This document shows, in pieces, positions 10,421-22,302 of a stretch of 64,000 nucleotides of DNA. Numbering within the stretch: the stretch's first letter is position 1; every line of letters starts with the position of its first letter. Origin of the DNA: Vandiemenella viatica. Taxonomy: Eukaryota; Arthropoda; Insecta; Orthoptera; Morabidae. Below the pieces are notes generated by a model. That model had not been told where the DNA came from. It saw only the letters and a program-made list of their open reading frames with translations, and searched no databases. The DNA lies in assembly GCA_031002005.1 (NCBI GenBank), contig CM061918.1, positions 62,592,531 to 62,656,530 on the forward strand. Direction: 5' to 3'. A program made the position numbers and the translations under genes.

Positions 10421-12118
10421 CTAATTGACTATGTACTAATCTTGTGGGAACACAAGTATGTACCGTTACTGTCTCGCACAAAAAGTGTGTTATGGTCAGC
10501 TAAAATGAGAAGAAGCGAATACCTGTATACAAACCACATACAGTAAATTTGAAACTTCGTGTACTTTTTTCTGACATAAACGAGCACAACATACGCTAAG
10601 GATAGGCTGAAAGTGCTGTTAACTGTCTGCGAATCTAGTAAACTTTGTGCAGTTTTGATCTGTTATACGCTGCGTAATTTTTTTTTTAGTTTTTGTCAAA
10701 ATGTGTATGACATATTTTGAAAATCAACTACAAAACTAATTACGAAATCTATTCTAAACGTGATAATTACTATCGTTTTACAGTGTTTACAAAAGGCTCT
10801 CACATAAAGGCTATGAAAAAAGACTTCCGTGTATCTTTAAATGTGAATAACTATTGCTGTGTTACTCTTTAAACGATCGGTATGTTTTTTCATCATACAG
10901 TCGCACCTTACGTGGATTCAGTAACGGGGCGCCCCTGGTGCGGTAGACTACTCACCAACACAGCGTGGTCAGTTGGGATCCGCAACTACAAGGCGCTGTC
11001 TCACTGTTTACAACCAAACCATAGTTTTATCTTCATTTAGAATATGGTATAGTAATTTGTATCGAGAAAATATAAACATCTTCCAAGATTACAGACTTTT
11101 AACATATATCCAAATATTTGAGTACAAGCAGGTGGGTTTTATTCTGGATATCTTACTTTTTATTTATTTATTTGATATTTACTCAAAAAATCATACTCTA
11201 AAACACCAAATCAGTATTTTAAAGTTTTTTTTATGCTATATAGAAGAAGATAAACTTAATGTACTGACCTTCAACTTCATTTTAACTATTTTCATAGTTA
11301 AGTTTTTAATTTATTCATAAAATTTACAAACTGGTTCGAATCAGATGACACAATGGTTATTTTTTACCACTATTGACCAAATGTGACGTGATTTCAATTA
11401 TCACAATAACGAATCAGGGAAGCCACGGAAAATCGTTACACTCACAAAGAAATTGCGAAAACTACGGGAGGTGTGGCTGAAAAAAGTCAGTTGTAAGGAA
11501 ACATTCTATACAGATTATGAACAGTGTATCGAAGCAAGATGTAATACTAATTAAATGGAATCTAAAAACAATTTTGACACTTAAATTTCATGTGGCCCCT
11601 GCATATTTATCACTACATATGCTTGTAACACATACATTGCCAACTTATACCTGAAAGGAAATGGTATATCTCTGATGTCGGTAAATTCAATATTCTCGTA
11701 ACGTACTAGTTATAAGATCGTTTACTTATCAAGAAATCTTCAAGCACACGGTATCTTTTTAAGAAAGCAAACACCTAGCAACTCTTCTAAGAGCAGTTTC
11801 ACGAATCTTATTATTATGTCATTCTGTCAGAAATAAAGTTACGAACTTGTCCTAAAATTGAAAGAAATCACTTTCCATACAATACAGTTTACTTTTCAAT
11901 AATAATAATAATAATATGACGTTCGATCTCTTTTACCATTTAGCCACCTCCAATTTATTTTGAACTAGGTATTTTATCCGGATGTTCTCTTGTAAAGTTG
12001 GGACACAACTGTGAGGATAACACAAGACGAATACAACAATTAATTAAAACCACCCCTGCCCAAGGTCGGGTTCTAACCGGCCAACGTAATAGCCCATAAT
12101 AGTTTACCTTCCTTTTTG
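10421..12118. other. AT-rich stretch, no recognised gene
   Basis: About 1.7 kb without clear features apart from a short AAT microsatellite near 11,899-11,917. A 115-codon frame at 10,973-11,320 is rich in Ile, Phe and Tyr, as expected by chance in AT-rich DNA, and I do not call it. Confidence 0.5.
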
Positions 12119-12390
12119 TGGCGTCCATTAATTACCTGAGGTGTTTTTTCTGAAATTTATACCCCTTCCTCTCCCTTGGTGAGATCTATTCGAACCCTCT
12201 TCTCCTAACATGAGGATGATCTCGTAATTTTGAACACCCTTTCATTTTAGCTCTAATGCTCTTTGAAAAGCAGCAATATGAAATATAAAAATGTCATCAG
12301 ATTTTTATCGATCTCCTTCCCTTAAATGAGATTTTATCGGACTCCTACTCCCTCGTCCTATTTTGAGCTTACGTAATTAATAGACGCCCT
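12119..12390. mobile_element. MITE G copy, degraded
   Basis: Left end GGCGTCCATTAATTACCTGAGGTG and right end ACGTAATTAATAGACGCC are inverted relatives. The interior has TGAGATCTATTCG-like and TAGCTCTAATG blocks (reverse orientation of the AGAGCTA motif), without long G-tracts. Confidence 0.65.
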
Positions 12391-12685
12391 CTTTCTAAAT
12401 GGAAATAGGTCTGTTTTATTCATGCATAATCCGTCCATGCCCAGGAATAAGTCTAGAATACTTCTTTCAGATTATTCGATACAGCATTGCCCGGTACTTA
12501 CCAACCCTGATGAACGATTACACTACATCTCTTCGCCAGGACAAAGTGGATATTTAGCCCTAAAAACAAATGCGAGGAGCTAATGCTACACAATCGCCGA
12601 TTTAAATCTGGATCTCATCAGAAACTGAATAATTAGCATCAATAATTTCTCTCTCCAAACAGCATAGAGTTTTAAATCGCCTTAG

Positions 12686-12812
12686 GGAACGTACATTAAT
12701 TACGTAAATTCAAAATAAAGGGTTGAGGGGTCCGGAAAAATCCCACAAAATCTCATTTAAAGGGAGGCGGGAGAGGTTCGATAAAAATCTCACGTTAACT
12801 TGTTATTTTAGA
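12686..12812. mobile_element. MITE G, left half (split by a LINE)
   Basis: ACGTACATTAATTACGTAA, GGGTCCGGAAAAATCCCAC and AAAATCTCACGTTAAC match MITE G. The element stops at TTATTTTAGA, where the LINE tail begins, and resumes near 14,086. Confidence 0.7.
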
Positions 12813-14085
12813 TTCTACATCTACATCTACATCCATACTCTGCAAATCACAAACATTGTGGGTGGCAGAGGATGCTAAGCACCAATCCTAAACCCGCCCA
12901 TTCCAATCCCGAATAGTGCGAGGAAAGAAGGAATACATAAAAGCTTTAGTACGGCATCTTATTTCTCGAATCTTATCCCTCCGGTCATTGCGACCTAAAT
13001 AGGTTGGCGGAAGAAGTATTTCATTGCACTCGAAATTTAAATTTTTTCGCATATTCTCCAATAAATTCGAACGCAAGCTACGTCGTCTGTCTTCCAAACT
13101 ATCCCAGCCCAATCTTTGTATCAATTCTGTGACGCTTTCATAAGGGCTGTAGCAACCAGTCACGAATCGAGCGGCTCTCCTCTGCACCCTCGCCACTGAC
13201 TCAATCAGAACCTTGCGATACGGATCCCAAACTCCACAACAGTAATCTAGATGCGGACGCACTAGTGTTTTATACGCTATTTCCTTTGTATGGGCATTCC
13301 TCAAAATTCCTCAAAATACGACCGTAATTTAGAATTAGCCTTGCCTACGACGGAAGTTATGTGAATGTCCCATTTCATGTTGCTTTGTACTATCACCCCT
13401 AGATACTTCACGGAATCAACCGTGTCAGCAGCTGAATTGTTTATTTTGTACTCCTGAACAAACTGATTCTTTTGTTACTTATCCGCATTGCCTTGCACAT
13501 TTTGGAATTAAGTGTAAGCTGCTATTTACGGCACCAATCGGAAATAGCATCCAAATCGCGCTAAATTGCTAAGCAATCGTTGGAGCACCTTATTTCCCTA
13601 TAGATAACTGCATCGTCGGCAAACAATCGCAACCAGCATTTGACGTTGTCACCTAGATCGTTTATAAATATTAAGAAAAGAAGTGGTCCTATTACACTTC
13701 CTTGAGGAACGCCCGAAGTAACATTTATCTTAGAAGAGGCTTCCCCGTCAACAACGACATACTGTGATCGACCAGTAAGAAAATCACGTATCCACTTGCA
13801 AATCTGAGCCGAAATAACGTAAGCTCGAATCTTCGCTAAAAGTCGGTTGTGTGGCACAGAATCAAAAGCTTTCTGAAAATCCAAGAAAACTGCATCAACT
13901 TGCGAACCTGCATCGATAACTTTCATTACGTCGTGGGAAAATAGGGCCAATTGTGTTTCACGCGATCTCTTCTTCCGAAATCCGTGTTGACACGGTGTAA
14001 GTAACTCGTACTCATCTAGAAACGTCATAATGTTCGATCATATGACATGCTCCAGAATTCTGTGTAGATCCCTACAAAGAGCCAC
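12813..14085 (-). mobile_element. CR1/jockey-type LINE, 5'-truncated, broken
   Basis: Non-LTR retrotransposon, 3' end at 12,813 (tail of TGTAGA units in the sense direction). The minus-strand reverse transcriptase frame at 14,028-13,561 shows FRKKRS, FLDFQKAFDSVPHNRLLAKI, GVPQGSVIGPLLF and the catalytic Asp pair in FADDAVIY; RILEHVI lies just upstream in another frame. After stops the C-terminal part continues at 13,304-12,888 (LDYCCGVWDPYRKVL, SVTELIQRLGWDSLEDRR, PPTYLGRNDRRDKIREIR). The endonuclease half is missing. Upstream it ends inside a MITE G copy. The same family recurs at 39,840-40,905. Confidence 0.9.
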
Positions 14086-14213
14086 AGAGCTAAAAAAAGT
14101 TCTTCTAACTCTCGATGTCAATGTCACGGAGGGAGGGAGGAAGGGTATCTCACCAGGGGGGAATGGGGATCCAAATTTAATAAAACATCTCACGTAATTA
14201 ATGGACGCTCCAT
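14086..14213. mobile_element. MITE G, right half
   Basis: CACAGAGCTAAAAAAAGTTC, GGAGGGAGGGAGGAAGGG, TATCTCACCAGGGGGG and ATCTCACGTAATTAATGGAC complete the G element begun at 12,686. Confidence 0.75.
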
Positions 14214-14789
14214 CAGGACAGACCATCTGAAAATTACCTCAAGTATGGATCTGATCGTCACTCTGATCAAGGTAATCAGACGAAACAAACATGTTGCTTT
14301 AGAATCCACTTTCATGTAAGATCACGTTTGCCCGTCGGTTGTGATTACGTGACGTCGAGCACGCAGTGAAGGTGAATGTGGACTCAAAGAAGAAGTGACA
14401 CGCCGTAGGGGACAGAGTGTGACCAAGCTGATGGCGAAAAACCTGCAGAGAAACCCGCGAGTGAAATTTATGAGTGGGGGAAAGCGCTTTCGGCGGAGTC
14501 TCCGTTTTAACGGCTGTTGTTAGCAAACCGCGGGGACCTGTGGGACGGTACAGCTTCTGGTAACAACGCCTCCATCTTCCCAGACGCATTCGGAAATGTG
14601 CCTTCTTTCAGTAAGTTACTCCAGCACCTTAAAGAAAAACATTCGCATTTGGTATAATTCACTCGCTGTTATGCTTCGAAGTACGACCCATCCGCTAACA
14701 CACACCAAAAGTGTCACTCCGTAGCTGCAAACACCTTTCTCCCTCTGAATGACTCTTGCGTCACGCCTTCCAGTGTGCTTTCAACAACA
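14214..14789. other. No recognised feature
   Basis: Mixed-composition sequence. A 96-codon minus frame at 14,299-14,589 has no recognisable domain and no supporting context. Confidence 0.45.
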
Positions 14790-16212
14790 TTAGAGAACAT
14801 GTCGAATAAAACACAGCAAATGATGTTATAAAGAAAATTAACAGGTGGTTTAATGCCAACAAACTAATACTTAATGTAGAAAAGGACACAGTTACTTCAG
14901 TTTGTTACAAAAAATAAAACAAAGGACAGCTATAATGTGATATCAAAAGGAAAAGCGATCAATAAAAGCAGTTTCACAAAATTCCTGGGTGTTTATATAG
15001 ATAACAAATTGAACTGGAAACAGCATATTCAACAACTTCTTAAAAAACTGAATTCTGCAACATTTTCACTGAGGGTAATATCTAGAATAGCTAATATAGA
15101 AACCAGAAAGTTAGTATATTTTGCATATTTTCATTCCCTGCTCACTTATAGCATCTCACTCCGGGGAAACTCGTCACAAGCACAGAGGGTATTTAAATTG
15201 CAAAAGCGTGCTATAAGAACTATTTGTGGAGCAAGCCTACAGACGTCGTGCAGAAATCTATTTAAAAACCTGGGTGTACTAACAATGCCAGCACAGTATG
15301 TATACTCCGTACTATCATTTGTAGTGGAAAATCCTGAACACTTTAATCTTAATGCTGACATACATAGCCATAATACTAGGAATAAATATAATATTCACAA
15401 GGATTACAAATCACTGTCAGTTGTACAGAAGGGGTTAACATTTACTGGAGCTTCCTTATTCAATGTATTACCAACAGAAATTAAATGTTATCTACAAAAA
15501 CCCAACTACTTTAAGTCTAAACTGAAAGAGTTTCTGCTTCGGAACCCATTTCACTCTGTGAAAGAATTTTCTTCTTGGAATTTGGTAACGAAGACTGACT
15601 CATAAAATAGTATATATGGTGTATGAAAAGGGAAGGTGACAAAATTATCCACAATTACTAAAATGATATATGGTTTTTTCTTTCTGTTGAAACTTTTAAC
15701 AAATGAACTAATTACACTGTTTACAAAATTTCACTCATATATAGTAACTAACATGGGATAGCACGCACTCAAAAACTGCTGTGAAAAATTATCATACTAA
15801 CAGGTTTTTAAGTAATTGACTGCTTATGAGTTGTTGGTAATATAATTGATATTGCTAATAGGTGTGTGTACTGTTCCACATAAATAGCAACTAACATAAT
15901 ATAATATGTAGTCACAAATTACAGTGAAACTTATCATGGTAACTGGTTGGTAAGAAAATAACTGGTTATTAGATGCTGGTAACAAGTGAATACACTGTTC
16001 CACATAATAAGTATTAATTAACTCGGGATTGTATTTGTAGATTACAGGAGATATTGGTTATACTAATGGGTTGTTGCTAACTTGTTGTCAATATATAATA
16101 ATATTATCAATTATATGGTAATATTGAAATTACTAATAAGTGTATGTACTGTTCCACATCGCCGAGATAATTCTCACATGGGATCAAAGTGAACATATCT
16201 ATCTATCTATCT
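14790..16212 (+). mobile_element. LINE 3' end, second family, TCTA tail
   Basis: C-terminal part of a non-LTR retrotransposon polymerase. KINRWFNANKLILNVEK (before 14,900) is followed, after in-frame stops, by a 222-codon frame at 14,937-15,605 with KFLGVYIDNKLNWKQHI (the region after the RT palm), QRVFKLQKRAIRTICG and LFNVLPTEIK. The catalytic FADD core is upstream of the break and absent. The 3' untranslated part (15,606-16,195) contains diverged repeats with ACTGTTCCACAT at about 15,870, 15,990 and 16,148. It ends in TCTATCTATCTATCTA. The frame is intact but partial, so the copy is dead. Confidence 0.85.
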
Positions 16213-16372
16213 AAGCGGCATCCCTTTCGCTGTCAGAAAATGCAAATGAAGAGCGGCGTTCAGTCATCTCGCTCACAGTCAGAGAGCTATTCTTATTATT
16301 AAGGCAGCGTCAGACGGCTTCGACATATTACATTTTTAGTCATTCATTCAGAAGCCGACTCCTGCCATATTG

Positions 16373-16929
16373 CAACTAACCACTGGGTATAACAGTAGAC
16401 AGAACTCTGACCTTCAAGCTGCATCTCTCAAATGTGGCTGCTAAAGTACTTTGGCCAAAAATCGTTGTTACTTAACCAGAACTCACGTTCTAAGTTCCCC
16501 AGCCTTAGCTCTAGCATACTCTGTTGCTGAATACTGGATCAATAGTACCCACACGAAGAATATAGATGCGCAACTCAATCAGGTAATGCGGATGATTATA
16601 GAGTGCATTCGGAACACAAACACCATATGGCTTCCAATTCTCTGTAACATTTCACCTCCAAACAAAAGCTCTCCTACAGGTCTGGTAAAACATCCTGAAG
16701 AATCCGCAGCTACCCAAAAGTTGAGACTTTCATTGAGCAAAACACCAACGCTTGTAATCAAGGAAACTGCCGTGGCGCATAACAATCAACGCTACAGCGT
16801 CATCTTTCAACATCAAAAAGACGTTGAGCAGTCATTGGTAGCCAATAAATATCTAGTTGAAGACTATTCAGTGTGGATACAAGGATTCGATCTCCCCAGA
16901 AGGCAAAGGACACAGGACCGCATTTAGGG
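16373..16929 (+). pseudogene. Jockey-like LINE polymerase C-terminus, third family
   Basis: LGITVDRTLTFKLHLSNVAAK-like sequence in the first 60 bp, then a 158-codon frame 16,451-16,927 with SSPALALAYSVAEYW, DAQLNQVMRMIIECIR, WLPILCNISPPN and GFDLPRRQRTQDRI. These are typical of the C-terminal tail of jockey-clade reverse transcriptases in arthropods. It stops at 16,925. The matching next segment of such a protein appears at 19,367. Confidence 0.8.
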
Positions 16930-17168
16930 TCTGTAGGAGTTTAGGCTTTCGAACCAGTGGTGTGGGCCCTTGTATATATACCAATATGGATTACTTATTA
17001 TTAAATTTATAAACCTTTTAATACAATATATTGGATAATGTAATGGTACGAAGATAACATACTGAACAATCAATAGTTCGAAACGTGCTTTCTCCACAGT
17101 TTCCATGACTGAAGTGAACGAGGTTAGCATGTGATGCTCGCAAGTTCAATTTTTCCACTCATGACAGA
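16930..17168. other. No recognised feature
   Basis: AT-biased sequence between a LINE fragment and a SINE; nothing recognised. Confidence 0.4.
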
Positions 17169-17399
17169 TTTTTTTTTTTTTTTTTACTTATTGTTTTATG
17201 CCTCGTCGACGGCTAAGGTCATTAGGGTCGGGATGGGACTGGGGAATTCGCCGTGGCCTTTTTGAAGGAAGCATCCCGGTATTGGCCTGGAGTGATTTGG
17301 GGACCATGGAAAACCCATGGATGCGCGGACGGGGATTCAAACCCGCGTCCTCCCGAATGCGAGACCAGAACGTTAACCGTTCACCCACCACGCTCGCCA
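17169..17399 (-). repeat. SINE A copy
   Basis: Reverse copy with a 16-T tract, TTTTATGCCTCGTCGACGG, TTCGCCGTGGCC, GAAGGAAGCATCCCGG, B-box complement GGGGATTCAAACCC and head CGTTCACCCACCACGCTCG. No clear TSD. The following 700 bp (17,400-18,106) hold nothing recognised. Confidence 0.9.
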
Positions 17400-18289
17400 C
17401 AAGTTCATTTAAATGATCGATAGATAAGGTGCTGCCTATTGTGTTGTTGCAACCAAATACCCTCAGCAAAACCCCGCGGGGTCATAAAACTTAAAACTTT
17501 TAATAACGATATGAAAGACTAGGCCTGCCTAATATGATAAAACAGACGATAAAAGATGATTAAAATCACCAAAGCACGCAACAGAGAAAGTGTAAAAACA
17601 CAATATTAACTATTCACATACAGCTAACAAACTGTTCCTAGACAACGCTCCACTAGTCACAGCCTTCTCGCCCCACACCAAGCGATCGAGATTTCTGAAT
17701 GCTGAAATAAAGTTTTAAAAGAAATAAAAAGTGACTTTAACCACAACATTAAATAAAAAAGAATTAAAACATAGAATTACTATTGAATTCTAAATACACC
17801 TATTTCAATTATAAACGAAAGTAATTTTTTATAAATACTTACTTTCAAACAAAACATTAAAATTTGGACGTCCCATCGCTACGTGCTGTTTACGTTGTAT
17901 ACAAAACGAATTTATCTTACCTACCCATCCAGACATGAAATTTCAGTTCGTATTACAAGTGTCAGACAGTGACTTCAGTTTACATTCATACACCCTGACC
18001 ACAGTATACTGCAACCTTATATTACAAGGGTTACAAATCCTCATCGTTGAGCCGCAAACTTGTTACTTTTCGGTATCGGTGCACTGAAATGTTATTTTAT
18101 AGTACATAGGGGTACAAGGTAATATCAATATCGATAATTATATCGACATTTGTATCGATGTCAGTCAGATATCGATAATATCGGCCGCATTATATCGATA
18201 ATATCGATATTTTTCGATATTTGTATACATTATTTTAGAAATTAGAAATAAGTATGTAAATCAAAATCAAGTAATAAATTTGAGGTAGT

Positions 18290-18475
18290 TTATTGAATAA
18301 AATTAGGTCTGCAAATATTAGGCGTCAACAGATCCTGAAAACGTAGTTTGCTTAACTTTTTCCCATGAAGTCCTTTCCTAGTTTGAGTGACAGTGGTTCC
18401 TGCCTGTGAGAAAAGTCGTTCAGAAGGAACCGACGAGGCTACTTTGAGTAAATGATTAATATCAATTTTGAACAT
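18290..18475 (-). pseudogene. hAT transposase C-terminal dimerisation region
   Basis: 61 codons with ASSVPSERLFSQAG and a following LSKLRFQDLL, the hallmark of the hAT C-terminal dimerisation domain (usual form SVPSERLFS-AG). In hAT transposases this region packs against the catalytic fold. It is isolated from its N-terminal part by stops and an apparent deletion. Confidence 0.85.
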
Positions 18476-18562
18476 ATCTTAGTCCAACTAGTATACCAAT
18501 TATGATTGATTTCGATTTAATTTTCCAATAAACAAATGTACCGTAATCTCCAAGTAGTCGGC

Positions 18563-18838
18563 TTATTCTATACGTAACAATAAAAAATGATTCACACTTT
18601 TCAACTCCTCTTTCACAACTTTCGAAATTTTTTCATATTTTTCATCAATTTTTGTTTGATAATTCCACGAAAAGGGAATTTGTATAATGGTGCTAAGTGC
18701 CTCATTAAAACTTAAAACCTTTTCCTTTGCATTAAAAGGTCTATTATCAACACTGATAAAATAAGCAATTGTATCGGTCAGGCGGACATATTTTTTTACC
18801 CCCTTTAGAATATTGTAATACGTCACAAAGACAAACAA
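18563..18838 (-). pseudogene. hAT transposase N-terminal remnant
   Basis: 91 codons. DTIAYFISVDNRPFNAKEK resembles the segment after the BED zinc finger in hAT transposases, and YEKISKVVKEELKSVNHF resembles the helical stretch before the first catalytic Asp. No catalytic residue is present. It lies upstream of the C-terminal piece in the same orientation, as expected for one gene with its middle removed. Confidence 0.6.
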
Positions 18839-19366
18839 GAACTAACGAACGCAAATGTAAGGCAGCATATTACATAATAATACGGTGAACGTAAATGAAT
18901 GGGGAATGAATAACGGGCATTAAACGGAGTGGTACAACAGAGTAGCAAAGGACGTTATCAGAGCTTAGCATAGTCAAGTTTGGTCCTTTTCACCCGGATT
19001 CTTTTTAGCGCAAAGAGGTTTGTAGTTTTCGATATTTCACTGCATCATACCGATATTATTGTATCGATCATTTAAAAATATCAATATAAATGTCGATATT
19101 TTTGGACCGATATTATCGGAAGAGCGATATATCTTTACAATCCTAATTGTACTACTCGTAGTTCAAAGGACTGAACTGCACTTGCGCGAATATTATGTTT
19201 CGGTTTTCACGAGCATTTCAGGAATTTCGGTGCTACAGCCGTTTCGGAAATGGTTACATTCTTTGCATATGTTTGATTATTATTATTATTGCATGTATTG
19301 CGGGCGCCTTTGTGATGCGGGCCCCTAGTCTACAGACCACGTAGCCTATGCATAAATGCGGCCCTG

Positions 19367-19606
19367 AATGGAGAATCATCAATTGGACTCGAATAGGACG
19401 AGGTAGAGGCGGTTAGTTACTACACAACTGCGGCTGGGCCAGTTCCGCAAATTATGCGACTGTGGAGCCACCTATCAATCAGTCCACCACATTGTTTATG
19501 ACTGTCCTCTTCCACCTTCCAAAGTAACAATAATGGACATACATCACGCATCGATCAACGCAATTGAATTGATCAAAACACTAGATCTAGAAATATAATA
19601 TTAAAC
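19367..19606 (+). pseudogene. Jockey-like LINE polymerase, extreme C-terminus
   Basis: Reads RIGRGRG in one frame, then GQFRKLCDCGATYQSVHHIV and YDCPLPPSK, ending INAIELIKTLDLEI and a stop at 19,599-19,601. This is the Cys/His (C-C-H-C-like) tail of jockey-clade polymerases. It begins about where the piece at 16,373-16,929 ends but overlaps it by some 8 residues, so it may be a separate copy rather than the far side of an insertion. Confidence 0.75.
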
Positions 19607-19937
19607 GAGCTTGTGATGAGCACATTTGTTCATTCCTAATGTATATCTTGTTAAATATCATACTATACATAAATAAATTTTCGCGTTGCAACAAAATCCA
19701 GCAAGTGCTAATAGTACAACTAATATAACCTACTTGCCGGGAACAAAGAGCTGGGCAGCGTTCACACGTGATGCAGCCCTAATCACAGTATTGACAATTT
19801 ATTATTATTAGTTTCCGAAAGAAGTTATATTTTTCAAAACTCATCTTACATGTGTATACCTTTCTTTCCGAGGGCTGTCATACCGCAATTTCATAAAATC
19901 TCTTGCACAAGTAACACAGGTAGCGAAGTGTTACATA
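19607..19937. other. No recognised feature
   Basis: AT-rich sequence following the LINE stop; possibly its 3' untranslated region, but no tail can be placed. Confidence 0.4.
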
Positions 19938-20173
19938 CGGGGCGTAGTGGTTGAGTGGTTACGCTCAGGCCTCGCATTCGAGAAGACGCGGGTTCGAATC
20001 CCCTTCTCGTCATCCAGGTTTGTGTTTCCCAAAATCACTCCAGGTGAATGTCGGGATGGTTCCATCAAAAGAGTCATTGCTGAATTCCTTTCCGTTCCTT
20101 GCCCGCCGTCCTTTTCCACCTCTAATGACCTCGACGTCGACGAGGAGTAAAGCCGGAAGCAAAAAAACAAAAA
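19938..20173 (+). repeat. SINE A copy, near full length
   Basis: Head GGGCGTAGTGGTTGAGTGG, CCTCGCATTCGAGAAGA, B box GGTTCGAATCC, body CCCAAAATCACTCCAGG, tail block GACCTCGACGTCGACGAGG and an A-rich tail. TSD not clear. Confidence 0.9.
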
Positions 20174-20284
20174 GTTTACTTAAACATAACAACATGAATG
20201 TAAAACATTTTATACCAACGTAATTTCATTTGAAGAAATGGCTGACGTTTCTACATACTAGGAACTTTCCGTTCTTTAAAACCA

Positions 20285-20390
20285 ACACAACCGCGTGGGT
20301 GAACGCCAACGTTCAGGTCTGCCGTTCGTGAGGCAAGGGACTAGATTGCACATCCACATTTCACCCCTCGACGAGTCATTAAAATCACAA
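20285..20390 (+). repeat. Possible degraded SINE A head
   Basis: GCGTGGGTGAACGCCAACG, TCAGGTCTGCCGTTCGTGAGG and GCACATCCA follow the order of the SINE A tRNA-like head, but the B box is destroyed. Weak. Confidence 0.4.
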
Positions 20391-20400
20391 TCATTTAGCC

Positions 20401-21084
20401 CAGTCGTTCCCAATGGAGGTGGTACCACCCACAGGCGGGCGTTGAGGACATCATAGGGGGCGTTTCAGGTCCTTCCAAATTTAGGGAGCCAACCTGCATG
20501 TCTCCCTCTGTCCTTTCCCTTTCTTTCCAGTAATATATCCGACTTTTAGGACTGCATCAAAGAAGATATTAATTGCATTACCATGATTTCATGTAGCCAA
20601 AAGAGGAGTTAGCGTAGTCACCAATTTTTTAGCCAAGGAAAGATTGTAGATAGCGGAACGCGGCGATTTCAGATAATTGATTTAAGAAACCAATTGTCAA
20701 AAATTAGTATCATCTCTTCGAGCGCGGCCCTGTAATTAATAATATTTTTCATAATATGTATTATTCATCAAACTGTAAACAATACACCAATATAGTTAAT
20801 ATCTTTTATCAAAGTATTTTTATAAATCTGTCCTTGTTTTTCTCTATATGATATTAAACAGTACACTTCACTTTCATAAAAGTCGGTTACAAGCCAAAAA
20901 CGTTTGAACAAAAAGGGTTACATTATTTACTACAAGAAGGGGAATCAGTGTGTTGTTTTGTTCGTTTTTTCCTAAAAAAAAAAAAAATGGGGAGGCAGTG
21001 AGTAATTTTTATTCGAAAAGGGTACTATGAGCAATTTTTCTTTTCGAAAAAGGGGCGGTGGCCAAGAAAGGTTGGGAACCTATT
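20401..21084. mobile_element. hAT-like non-autonomous element
   Basis: Left end CAGTCGTTCCCAATGG and right end GGTTGGGAACCTATT resemble the CAGTGGTTCCCAACC termini common in hAT MITEs; G-rich blocks (GGGGGCG, GGGGCGGTGGCC) sit inside both ends. The middle is AT-rich and non-coding. The flanking 8-mers do not match well, so the exact edges are uncertain. A related right end lies at 38,152-38,240. Confidence 0.6.
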
Positions 21085-21189
21085 ACTTACATCCTATGCC
21101 TCTTCCCTTGACATAAGCACTGCACGTATTTCATTACAATATTTTGCCCTATTCAGCAGATAACTCCAAATATTTGCTGCACGGCACTT

Positions 21190-21330
21190 GACCGAGCATG
21201 GTAGATGAGTGATAGAACGTCGTCCGGTCACTCAAATTTCACGAAACCACTCCAGGTTTATTGGAGCCAAATGCTTTTCCTTCTCCAATCACATCGATTT
21301 CGACGATATGTAAAGCTTAAGAAAAACATG
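21190..21330 (+). repeat. SINE A copy, degraded
   Basis: GACCGAGCATGGTAGATGAG head, AAACCACTCCAGG body and ATTTCGACGATATGTAAAGC tail block remain; the B box is lost. The next 970 bp (21,331-22,302) show nothing recognised. Confidence 0.65.
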
Positions 21331-22302
21331 CATGACGCGAGGATGTGACTAAACAGCAATAATTTATGAATTTGGAACAACATAATTTTTGCGTCATCAG
21401 TAATATGACTATATTCTGAGATGCACGGTGCATGGTCCAGGTGGAGGAAGGGGGAATATGACTGCTACGAAATACTGAGCGCACTTATGAGGACAAAAGA
21501 AAGCTTGATACGACTTGATCTGTTTGTTATTTCTCCGCTTTAGCCGTCCCGATGGATTCAAATACAAATATTGCTGAAGTCAGAAAATAAATTTCAGAAT
21601 TCACGAGAGTTAAACATTAGTATACGCATTTTGGCTCTCAGTTTAGAATCACTCCGTCTGACAGTAATAAACAATAAACTGAAACTAGTTCATAAATTCC
21701 AAATCTTACTAACAAATACGAGACAAATACAAAAATATGATCTGAATTAAGATCATTTTTAACAATGGTATATTAATATAATAGAGAAAAGCAACTTAAA
21801 TAAAGGTTTAGCTCGTTTGCTCTAAGCTTAGAAAGACCATAAGATGAGTTTTTAGTACAGGATATGGTCGACAAAGGGAATAAATTTCAAGGTCCTAGGG
21901 AACACTAGTTTTGGGATAGAACCCATAAAAAATTGGTATAAAATCGACAACTGTAATGGCCAAGTGATAAAAACTGAAAACATATTAATTTCCTCATTTA
22001 TAAGCATTTATCAACAGTAAACCGTAATTCCCTTACTAAATAAAAATTAAATAAATGTATTCCAGCCACTGTCTGCATTTCTTTGTGCATGTGGGGTTTT
22101 GGAAAGAGTTTTGGACTGTCTGATAACCGAATTTTAGTGAATAGTTCCTATTCGTCAAAATTTTCGCTAATCAAGGGAAATGTTTCGTTGAAAGTGTAAA
22201 TTACTCGATGAACGATCTAATCATCAGTTATTTTATTGTGACGCGACAAGGTTTTTCACTCTCTAGGGTCTCTCTGTCTTATGTGTTACTATTCAGAGTT
22301 TG

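Larger units (their letters stand above)
18107..19145 (-). mobile_element. hAT deletion derivative with ATCGATA-rich ends
   Basis: Ends TAGGGGTACAAGG and, inverted, TAGGATTGTAAAG; flanks ATAGTACA and ATTGTACT agree at 6 of 8 positions. Just inside each end are many copies of ATATCGATA or TATCGATAT-like words (18,125-18,225; 19,025-19,125). Minus-strand coding remnants lie between: an N-terminal part and the C-terminal dimerisation region (separate entries). Most of the RNase-H-like catalytic domain is absent. Confidence 0.75.
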
